Part shown: positions 1 through 5,892 of the stretch, piece after piece
How positions within the stretch are numbered: position 1 is the first letter of the stretch
Layout of the letters: each line of letters begins with the position of its first letter
Assembly: GCA_021604925.1 (NCBI GenBank)
Contig: BQJX01000077.1
Coordinates: 1-8,982 of the forward strand
Direction: 5' to 3'
Origin: Gemmatimonadota bacterium
Lineage (GTDB): Bacteria > ARS69
Length of the DNA stretch: 8,982 nucleotides
The notes under the pieces: model-generated
The model's input: only the letters and a program-made list of their open reading frames with translations
Database searches by the model: none
Told to the model about the DNA's origin: nothing
Program-made: the position numbers and the translations under genes

Positions 1-1
1 C

Positions 2-805
2 CTCGAGGACTGTGTCGTCTCGGACAACGGGTCATTGTCGGACAGTCCGCTGCATCCAGCCGTGCGCGTGGATGGTATTGGCCATTCGTTCGAGGCAGTA
101 CGGACTCGATTTGAAGACAACCGCCTTGGCGGCGTCGTGGCGAGTGGACTGGACTCGTTTGTCCTGGAAGATTGTGAGTTTGTTGATCACAAAGGGTCTC
201 GGGCGTTGAGCGTCAGCGACTGTTCTGACGTAGCCATCCGTGGGTCGTTGTTCTTGAGGAACGCCGCCGGGGGCTCCGGCGGGGGGCTGACTGTGACTCG
301 ATCGGATGCGACGATCGAGTTCTGTACGTTTGCGTATGATAGTTCGCGGGGATCGAACGGTGGAGGTGTCGTGATCAGCGTGGGCGCGACTGCGACCGTG
401 GCGAACAACACGTTCTATCGATGCTATGTGCCCGGACCTGGGATTGGGTCAGCTATCCTGGGGAGCGGAGCGACGTTGACAGCCTACGGCAACATCGCCG
501 TCGAGTGTGATCGAGCTTTCGCGGCTGCCACTGCGACCGTCACGCTTGATTCAGGGTGCAATCTGTTTTGGGGCAACACCGAGAACTACTCCTTTTGGCC
601 GGAGGAGGCGACTCTCACGGACATCGTGGCGGACCCTGAGTTCTGCAACCCGGGTCTCTTGGATTTCGCCGTGCGAGACTCATCGCCCGCATCGTCTGCC
701 CATTCGGGGGGATGTGGCCAGATCGGTGCCCATGGAGTCGGCTGCGGCTCCGTCTCCATCAAACCCACTACCTGGGGCCGCATCAAGAACAGCTACCGGG
801 AGTGA
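2..805 (+). CDS. Secreted parallel beta-helix repeat protein, 5'-truncated by window edge
   Basis: The reading frame is open from base 2, so the N terminus and start codon lie upstream; 267 residues are visible. A TTG at 35 is in frame but has no ribosome binding site and falls inside a beta-helix rung, so it is not the start. The protein shows repeated rungs such as LEDCVVSDNG, LEDCEFVDHKG, IRGSLFLRN, IEFCTFAYD and VANNTFYRC, the pattern of pectin-lyase-like right-handed parallel beta-helices. These are usually extracellular polysaccharide-binding or structural proteins. No catalytic residues are recognised. The C-terminal part carries four cysteines (in CNLFWGN, PEFC, GGCGQ and GVGC) and ends in a tail TTWGRIKNSYRE. 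Compared with the next gene, one Glu is added after the final Arg. The next gene begins 14 bp after the TGA, so they are probably cotranscribed. It is a close paralog of that gene. The fold call is strong; the function is unknown. Confidence 0.85.
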   Translation, partial: LEDCVVSDNGSLSDSPLHPAVRVDGIGHSFEAVRTRFEDNRLGGVVASGLDSFVLEDCEFVDHKGSRALSVSDCSDVAIRGSLFLRNAAGGSGGGLTVTRSDATIEFCTFAYDSSRGSNGGGVVISVGATATVANNTFYRCYVPGPGIGSAILGSGATLTAYGNIAVECDRAFAAATATVTLDSGCNLFWGNTENYSFWPEEATLTDIVADPEFCNPGLLDFAVRDSSPASSAHSGGCGQIGAHGVGCGSVSIKPTTWGRIKNSYRE

Positions 806-822
806 GGTGGAAGCACGAGATG
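803..822 (+). promoter_or_regulatory. Ribosome binding site and start of the second beta-helix gene
   Basis: GAGGTGG at 804-810 overlaps the stop codon of the preceding gene. It is followed by a 9-nt spacer and the ATG at 820-822. This decides the start: the frame is open further upstream, to about 712, but those codons overlap the previous gene, and the residues after 820 form a clean signal peptide. Confidence 0.7.
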
Positions 823-2106
823 AACGTACCTCGGCGGTGGCTCTTGATGGCTCTGGCCTTGGTTCCGATGGCGCAAGCCGAGGCGGCGAGCTATCGAGTG
901 CCAGGGGACTATGCCACCATCCAGGCAGCGATCGATGTCGCGGCCTCTGGCGACACCGTGCTGGTCGGCCCCGGCACTTGGACATCGGAAACTCGGAGCG
1001 TCGTGCACTGTACCAACTTAGTCACGTCGACGAGTGTGATGTTCCTGAAGCCGGGGATCACCGTGATTGGGACGGCAGGGCCGGAGACTACGATTCTGGA
1101 CGGTGGTTCGGCGTCTGGCCGCAGCGTCAACACGCTCATCATGGAGAGCGTGGAGGGAGATCCGGTTCGCGTGATGGGATTCACGATCACCGGTCAAGGG
1201 AACGGACTGGCGTGGGGATGTTCTGGCACCCGCTTGGAACTCGTGGGCTGCCACGTTGTTGGCAACGGCGATCTTGCGATCGTTGGTTTCGACGCTAGAA
1301 TCTCGTTGATGGGCTGCGTGGTGTCCAGTAACGGATCACTACAACAAGGATCCTCCCTTCAGGCGGTCTTGCTTCGGATCGGGGGCCGGTTTGAGGCGAC
1401 CGGGACGCGATTCGAGGGGAACCCCCACGGGGCGATCTCGGCACAGAGGCTGAGTGCTGTTGAGGTCAATGACTGCGAGTTTGTCGACCACTCGGGTGGT
1501 GGTGCAGTGAATGTCTCGGGGGGATTCGTGACGATTCGGAACTCGCTGTTTCTTCGCAACCGGAAAGCGGTCCCTGGTCTTAGCGGAGCCGCGGTCAGCA
1601 TCTCTCAGGGAATCGACGCGACCATAGAGTTCTGTACGTTCGCGTATTGCAGCATGCTCACGGGACATGGTGGAGCTATCGACATTGCCCCCGATGCTAC
1701 GGCGACGATTGGGAACAACACGTTCTACCGGTGCTCAGCTTCTGGGATTGGGTCGGCCGTGATGGTGTCCGGGACGGCCACGGTCTTCGGCAACCTCGCA
1801 GTAGAATGCGAAGACGCATTTGCGGCGCCAGTCGGGAACATCGATCCATTCGGATCCGGTTGCAATCTCTTCTGGGGCAACGCGGAGAACTACTCCTTCT
1901 GGCCGGAGGAGGCGACTGTCACCGACGTAGTGGCAGACCCCGAGTTCTGCGCCCCCGACCTACTGGACTTCACCGTGCGAGACTCATCGCCGGCTGCCGC
2001 AGCGAACTCGGGTGCGTGCGGCCAGATCGGTGCCCATGGCGTCGGCTGCGGCTCCGTCTCCAAAGAGCCCACCACCTGGGGCCGCATCAAGAACGCATAC
2101 CGGTAA
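820..2106 (+). CDS. Secreted parallel beta-helix repeat protein with WGRIK C-terminal tail
   Basis: This is a complete 428-aa protein. Residues 1 to about 23 form a signal peptide: basic MNVPRR, a hydrophobic stretch, then AQAEAAS. Next comes the motif YATIQAAIDVAASGDTVLVGPGTW (about 31-54), the usual N-terminal cap of DUF1565/pectin-lyase-like beta-helices, followed by TVIG and TILDGG. Rungs continue to about residue 330, with recurrent motifs such as VNDCEFVDHSG, IRNSLFLRN, IEFCTFAY and IGNNTFYRC. A C-terminal cap has four cysteines (348, 377, 400, 410), and the tail is EPTTWGRIKNAYR. No pectate-lyase-type catalytic residues are evident, so a structural or glycan-binding surface role is inferred. 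The second half matches the upstream gene closely at both protein and DNA level, so the pair is a tandem duplication. It converges on the - strand cluster, whose last stop codon lies 63 bp away. Confidence 0.88.
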   Translation: MNVPRRWLLMALALVPMAQAEAASYRVPGDYATIQAAIDVAASGDTVLVGPGTWTSETRSVVHCTNLVTSTSVMFLKPGITVIGTAGPETTILDGGSASGRSVNTLIMESVEGDPVRVMGFTITGQGNGLAWGCSGTRLELVGCHVVGNGDLAIVGFDARISLMGCVVSSNGSLQQGSSLQAVLLRIGGRFEATGTRFEGNPHGAISAQRLSAVEVNDCEFVDHSGGGAVNVSGGFVTIRNSLFLRNRKAVPGLSGAAVSISQGIDATIEFCTFAYCSMLTGHGGAIDIAPDATATIGNNTFYRCSASGIGSAVMVSGTATVFGNLAVECEDAFAAPVGNIDPFGSGCNLFWGNAENYSFWPEEATVTDVVADPEFCAPDLLDFTVRDSSPAAAANSGACGQIGAHGVGCGSVSKEPTTWGRIKNAYR

Positions 2107-2169
2107 GCGTTGAATCGGTGGGACGCGCACTGGCGGGGAAGACGGCGCGAAGTGAGCGGTTGGCTGACG
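2107..2169. other. Convergent intergenic region with imperfect inverted repeat
   Basis: This 63-bp gap separates the two convergent stop codons. CCGGTAAGCGT at 2100-2110 pairs with ACGCTACCGG at 2167-2176, a 10-bp stem with one bulged A, and a smaller CGCGC/GCGCG stem (2124-2128 with 2145-2149) sits in the loop. There is no T tract on either side, so this is not a canonical intrinsic terminator. A bidirectional termination structure is possible but weakly supported. Confidence 0.3.
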
Positions 2170-3735
2170 CTACCGGATCACCGTCCACTTGCTCGTCGCG
2201 CTCCTCCCAGAGGAAACGCCCATTTGAATGTAGTACGTCCCCGTTGCCAGTCCTCGAGTGTCCCAGAGGAGTGTGCCCGCGCCAGCGGGAAGCAATCGGG
2301 GAGGGATCGCTGAGACTCGTCGGCCGCGTATGTCGTACAACTCAAACCGAACCATCTCGGCCTGAGTAAGATCGAACAAGATGCGGGACGGTGCGCCTAC
2401 GTGCTGCGGATTCGGAAAGGGACCGTCGAGCGACAGGGACTCGGAAGTTTGGATCGACTGTACGGCCGTAGAGTGATCGGTCGCCATCACGTACGCTCGG
2501 CCCGCGTTGAATCCGCCCGCGTCGTTCCACATAGCGCCAACTATCAGATCGGAGTGGCCATCCCCGCGAAGATCGCCAGCGCAGGCGACGCTTATCCCGA
2601 AGCGATCGTCTAGGGCCTCGCCTTCGAACATCAGGTCCGCCTCGTTGTCGGGCTCGGCGCCGCCATAGAACACATGTGCACGCCCCGGGCCTAGGGTTCC
2701 GCCAGAAGGCGCGCCAACGATGACATCCGAGAACCCATCAGCATTGACATCGCCTGCCCCTCCTACGGATGTGCCGAAGCTGTAGTATTCTGGATCCCCG
2801 GTGAGGACCCAGTCGGCGACCGCGTCGACGGCGGGGTCCCCAAGGTATATATAGGCCCTTCCGACGTTGTAGCCTCCGGCGTCGTTCAGTCCGGCGCCAA
2901 TGATGAAGTCGTCGAAACCGTCCGCATCTACGTCGCCGGCAAGCCCGAGCGAGTATCCGAACGTGTCAAAGTCCGCTTCTCCGGTGAAGATGAGGTCTGG
3001 TGTGTCGTCCATAGTTGGGCCGCCAAAGAAGAGGTACACGCGACCAATCTCGGCGTAGTTGGATCCGTACCAGGGCGCCCCGACCAGAACGTCATCGAAT
3101 CCATCTCCGTTGGTATCGCCTGCGGAGCCGACCGATGCTCCGAACCCGGCGAGTATCTCTGTGCCGGTCAGGACGACATCGGCGACCGAGTCGCCCGAAG
3201 GGCCACCGAGGAAGATGAACGCTTGGCCGTTGTGGAAATGGTCTCCGATGATCACATCGTCGAAACCATCTCCGTTCACATCTCCGGCGCTACTCACGGC
3301 AGTGCCAAAGCTGTGCTCGCCCTGGAAGACGAGGTCTACGCTTGCATCCAGGGATGGGCCTCCATGAAAGAGGTACGCTTGTCGGAAGCCCCCACCGACG
3401 ATTAGGTCTGAGTACCCGTCTCCATTGAAGTCGCCCGCTGAGCTTACTGACTCGCCGAACCGACTGGCACCGTTGTCGGCGAGGACCAGGTCTGGCGTCG
3501 GCGTGATGGCGAATCCTCCAAGATTGACGTACACGCGACCCTTGTTCCCGTTCGCGCCGACTGCGAAGTCATCGAACCCGTCTCCATTCATGTCCCCGGC
3601 CGTGCTCACTGAGATGCCGAGGAAGTCGTTCACGTCCCGTCCGGTGAGAGCGACCACGAGATCGGGAGGGGCGGCGATCGCGGCAGCGTGCCCTCCGACC
3701 CCGAGAGCCATGCCCATAGCTAACTGGACCCTCAT
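2170..3735 (-). CDS. Seven-repeat FG-GAP (integrin-alpha-like) beta-propeller with FlgD-like C-terminal module
   Basis: This is a 521-aa protein and the last gene of the - strand cluster. Residues 1 to about 22 form a signal peptide (MRVQLAMGMALGVGGHAAAIAA). Seven FG-GAP repeats follow, each with FG-S-S-AGD-NGDG-DD-IVGA and GRxYxxxGG motifs. The DxNxDGxxD loops, for example in AGDMNGDGFDD and AGDTNGDGFDD, are the calcium-binding type. Seven repeats fit one closed seven-bladed propeller. From about residue 438 (GPFPNP) to the end is a FlgD Ig-like / T9SS type A-like domain with FELYDIRGRRV, LLWDTRGLATGTYYIQM and SKWTVIR. In related bacteria this C-terminal module marks exported or surface-attached proteins. 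The ATG at 3735 overlaps the upstream stop as ATGA, with GCGAGG just upstream, which decides the start over in-frame codons up to 4146. Adhesion or ligand binding is likely; the ligand is unknown. It lacks the WARVK tail. Confidence 0.9.
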   Translation of the reverse strand: MRVQLAMGMALGVGGHAAAIAAPPDLVVALTGRDVNDFLGISVSTAGDMNGDGFDDFAVGANGNKGRVYVNLGGFAITPTPDLVLADNGASRFGESVSSAGDFNGDGYSDLIVGGGFRQAYLFHGGPSLDASVDLVFQGEHSFGTAVSSAGDVNGDGFDDVIIGDHFHNGQAFIFLGGPSGDSVADVVLTGTEILAGFGASVGSAGDTNGDGFDDVLVGAPWYGSNYAEIGRVYLFFGGPTMDDTPDLIFTGEADFDTFGYSLGLAGDVDADGFDDFIIGAGLNDAGGYNVGRAYIYLGDPAVDAVADWVLTGDPEYYSFGTSVGGAGDVNADGFSDVIVGAPSGGTLGPGRAHVFYGGAEPDNEADLMFEGEALDDRFGISVACAGDLRGDGHSDLIVGAMWNDAGGFNAGRAYVMATDHSTAVQSIQTSESLSLDGPFPNPQHVGAPSRILFDLTQAEMVRFELYDIRGRRVSAIPPRLLPAGAGTLLWDTRGLATGTYYIQMGVSSGRSATSKWTVIR

Positions 3736-3761
3736 CGATACCTCGCTTTCACCCGCGCCCA
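3732..3761 (-). repeat. Junction repeat copy 3: tail codons, Shine-Dalgarno and ATGA overlap
   Basis: On the - strand this reads TGGGCGCGGGTGAAAGCG followed by AGGTATCGATGA. It encodes WARVKARYR-stop of the 379-aa beta-helix and at the same time gives the GAGG ribosome site and ATG start of the FG-GAP gene. It differs from copy 1 at one base (AAA versus AAG for Lys). Confidence 0.9.
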
Positions 3762-4871
3762 GGACTCGGGCTGTATCGAGACGGGGCCGCACCCGACTCC
3801 GTGCACACCCATCTGAACGCCGCATGAGTTGTTCTCCGGCAGACACGGCGAGTTCTCTGAGAGGGCGAAGTTCCCGCCCATCCAATCGCAGAGCAGAGGC
3901 GGGGCAGAGATGTTGCCGTCCGTGCCCGTCGGGTCGGGAAAGCCGATCCAGTTCACGTCGTTTCCCCACGAGTTGTTGCACCGGATGTCGAGTCGGGAGT
4001 GGGAGCCCCAGATCTTGAGGCCTTGCGAACTTCCAGTGAAGAGGTTGTTCTCGATCGTACCGCCTTGTTCGCACCCGACGACTGCGGGGGAGCGTATGCA
4101 AGTATTGCCTCGGAACTCCGCGACGAGCTGAGGGTCTGAACTCCAATCCTCGACAGAGACAGCATTGTTGACAAACAGATTGCCTTTGACTGTGGCACTC
4201 GACGGCCCAACGAAGAAGGCCCGGAAGCCGAAAGACGCGAGGCCGTTGTCGCGAACGGTGTTGTCAACGAAGGTGAACTCATGGGTTCCCGCTCGAATCA
4301 GGCCATCGCTGTGTTGCTCGAACACGCAGCCTTGAATGAACGCCGAGCCCTCTTCCCACTGGATGGCCCCTGCGTCGACGGCGTCCGTTCCTCCGGCGTT
4401 GGAGGAGAATCGCGTGCCGAATACCCTGAGGTCTCCCGATCCGTGAATGCCGCCGCCGACCGCGTAGTTGTGCTCTATGACGCAATCGCGAACCTCAAGG
4501 TCCCCACTGGCTTCGAGTCCGGCTGCACCCGTGTACGAGTATGCCGAGTGCGTTACCCCGGTGAGCCTCAGGCCCTGCACGATGGACTCCGTCACGTTGT
4601 GGCCCTCGATGCAGACGGACGCGCCGCCGGCGTCCACCGTCGTTGCGCCGGCACCGGCACTGCCGATGAGCGCAACGCCGCTCTTGAGCATCACGTTTCC
4701 CGCGTAGACTCCGGGCATCACCAGCACAGAATCTCCGGAACTCGCGAGATCCATGCCCCCCTGAATCTCCGTGGCGTCGGCGGCTCCGCTCTGGGCCACG
4801 ATCCAGGTCTCACCGCTGCTTGAAGTCGCGACAAGTACTACTGCGCACAAGCTGATTGAGGCCCGCATCAT
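3732..4871 (-). CDS. Secreted parallel beta-helix repeat protein with WARVKARYR tail
   Basis: This is a 379-aa protein. Residues 1 to about 20 form a signal peptide (MMRASISLCAVVLVATSSSG). The N-terminal cap EIQGGMDLASSGDSVLVMPGVYAGNV and ALIGSAGAGATTVDAGG are typical of pectin-lyase-like beta-helices. Rungs such as VRDCVIEHNYAVGGGIHGSG, VFGTRFSSNAG, IQGCVFEQHSD and IENNLFTGSS follow. A C-terminal cap has cysteines at 298, 328, 343, 350 and 361 (in RCNNSWGN, LLCDW, SPCLP, NNSCG, GVGC), and the protein ends in PVSIQPESWARVKARYR. No catalytic site was recognised. The first of two adjacent ATGs (4871) keeps the same 5-nt distance from GAGG seen at the other junctions; the second (4868) is a possible alternative. 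The start overlaps the upstream TGA as ATGA, and its own stop overlaps the FG-GAP start in the same way, implying translational coupling on both sides. It is paralogous to the 374-aa gene of the cluster. Confidence 0.88.
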   Translation of the reverse strand: MMRASISLCAVVLVATSSSGETWIVAQSGAADATEIQGGMDLASSGDSVLVMPGVYAGNVMLKSGVALIGSAGAGATTVDAGGASVCIEGHNVTESIVQGLRLTGVTHSAYSYTGAAGLEASGDLEVRDCVIEHNYAVGGGIHGSGDLRVFGTRFSSNAGGTDAVDAGAIQWEEGSAFIQGCVFEQHSDGLIRAGTHEFTFVDNTVRDNGLASFGFRAFFVGPSSATVKGNLFVNNAVSVEDWSSDPQLVAEFRGNTCIRSPAVVGCEQGGTIENNLFTGSSQGLKIWGSHSRLDIRCNNSWGNDVNWIGFPDPTGTDGNISAPPLLCDWMGGNFALSENSPCLPENNSCGVQMGVHGVGCGPVSIQPESWARVKARYR

Positions 4872-4897
4872 CGATACCTCGCCTTCACGCGCGCCCA
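4868..4897 (-). repeat. Junction repeat copy 2: tail codons, Shine-Dalgarno and ATGA overlap
   Basis: On the - strand this reads TGGGCGCGCGTGAAGGCG followed by AGGTATCGATGA. It encodes WARVKARYR-stop of the NHL protein plus the ribosome site and overlapping start of the 379-aa beta-helix. It differs from copy 1 at one base, a silent third position in Arg. Confidence 0.9.
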
Positions 4898-5866
4898 GGA
4901 GTCAGGGGTCACGGAGACTGGACGATCGCCAAACACCTGCACGCGGTCGTTGTGGCGATCGACCACGTGGATCAGTCCACCTTCGTCGATCGCTAGATGC
5001 ATGGGCCACCGGAACTGCCCTTCGTCGCCGCCCTCTCCTCCCCAGTCCGTCAGGAACGCGCCGTGCGCCGAAAACTTGACGACTCGGTCCCCAACCACTT
5101 CCGTAACGTACACGTCGCCCTTGGTGTCCACACAGAGCCCCGTTGGTCGCCGAAACCAACCAGGACCGTCTCCCAAGCCGCTCCAGTCGAGAACGAACTG
5201 ACCATCGGTAGTGAATCTCTGGATGCGATAGTTCCAGTAGTCGGTCACGTAGATCTCGTCGGACGGGCCCACGGCCAGACCCACCGTCCAAGCGAACTCT
5301 CCTTGGCCGCTCCCGTACTGACCCCATTCCATGAGGAACTCGCCGTCGGCTGTAAACTTCTGAACTCGGTCGTTCAAGCTGTCCGCGACGTACACATTGC
5401 CTGCGCTGTCAGTGGCGATCCCATGTGGCTGCCTGAATTCGCCGGGGCCCGTACCTTCTTCGCCCCACTGCGTCACGTAGGATCCCGTCATCGTGAAGAC
5501 CTGGACGCGGTCATTGACAGTCTCGGTCACGTATACGTATCGACTGCTGACGGCTATACCAACCGGGCCATGGAATTGGCCCTGTCCTGAGCCCTGGGAG
5601 CCCCAGGACAATAGCGGTACGCCGGTCGTAGAGAACACTTGGACGCGATAGTTGTGAGTCTCGGTCACATAGACCCGCCCCATGCCGTCGGTCGCGATTC
5701 CGGAGGGCCTGTACATTCGTCCGGGCCCAGATCCTGTTCCACCGTACGAAAACACGAAGTGAGGAGGCTCGGTCGCGCGAGCGGTGTCGGAAGGGCAAAG
5801 TGCGAGGCCGATGCAAGCAAGCACTTCGGCCCAGGTGGCTCGGAGATTGGTTCGCACGCTCCTCAT
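4868..5866 (-). CDS. Secreted six-repeat NHL beta-propeller protein with WARVKARYR tail
   Basis: This is a 332-aa protein. Residues 1 to about 32 are a probable signal peptide (MRSVRTNLRATWAEVLACIGLALCPSDTARA). Six NHL repeats follow. Each has GxGxGxFxxPxGIAxD, then a strand (VYVTET, VYVADS, IYVTDY), then N-[DY]-RVQVF: NYRVQVF, NDRVQVF, NDRVQKF, NYRIQRF, GDRVVKF, NDRVQVF. Six repeats match the six-bladed propellers of the NHL family, which bind proteins, glycans or nucleic acids rather than catalyse by default; an extracellular lyase-type activity as in PAL-like NHL proteins cannot be excluded. Directly after the last blade comes the tail PVSVTPDSWARVKARYR, also found on the beta-helix proteins although the folds are unrelated. 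The ATG at 5866 overlaps the previous stop (ATGA) and has GCGAGG upstream. An in-frame ATG at 5893 would add MGAGEGEVS, overlaps the previous tail codons and has no better ribosome site, so it is rejected. Confidence 0.9.
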   Translation of the reverse strand: MRSVRTNLRATWAEVLACIGLALCPSDTARATEPPHFVFSYGGTGSGPGRMYRPSGIATDGMGRVYVTETHNYRVQVFSTTGVPLLSWGSQGSGQGQFHGPVGIAVSSRYVYVTETVNDRVQVFTMTGSYVTQWGEEGTGPGEFRQPHGIATDSAGNVYVADSLNDRVQKFTADGEFLMEWGQYGSGQGEFAWTVGLAVGPSDEIYVTDYWNYRIQRFTTDGQFVLDWSGLGDGPGWFRRPTGLCVDTKGDVYVTEVVGDRVVKFSAHGAFLTDWGGEGGDEGQFRWPMHLAIDEGGLIHVVDRHNDRVQVFGDRPVSVTPDSWARVKARYR

Positions 5867-5892
5867 CGATACCTCGCCTTCACCCGCGCCCA
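5863..5892 (-). repeat. Junction repeat copy 1: tail codons, Shine-Dalgarno and ATGA overlap
   Basis: On the - strand this reads TGGGCGCGGGTGAAGGCG followed by AGGTATCGATGA. It encodes WARVKARYR-stop of the 374-aa beta-helix plus the ribosome site and start of the NHL gene. Across the three copies 28 of 30 positions are identical, although the flanking genes encode unrelated folds. Confidence 0.9.

Noticed and set aside
507..1298. Alternative + strand frame spanning the two beta-helix genes
   Set aside because: It overlaps both real genes out of frame, is Arg-rich and low in complexity, and has no recognisable domain.
2550..3700. Possible tandem DNA repeat or CRISPR-like periodicity in the FG-GAP gene
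   Set aside because: The recurring GGAGATGGATTCGAC-like segments are the degenerate codons of calcium-binding DxNGDGxxD loops in seven protein repeats. Spacing and sequence vary as expected for coding repeats.
3425..4018. Open frame of about 197 codons on the + strand across the FG-GAP/beta-helix junction
   Set aside because: It is antisense to two well-supported genes, rich in Arg/Ser/Pro as expected from shadow translation, and has no ribosome site or domain.
3736..4146. Upstream extension of the FG-GAP gene
   Set aside because: The extra 137 codons overlap the previous gene completely and lack beta-propeller character. The ATGA start at 3735 has a ribosome site and a signal peptide.
4868..5866. 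NHL protein as part of an E3 ligase or as a peptidyl-amidating lyase
   Set aside because: There is no RING, B-box or other partner domain, and no metal-binding His pattern could be assigned with confidence, so only the propeller fold is claimed.
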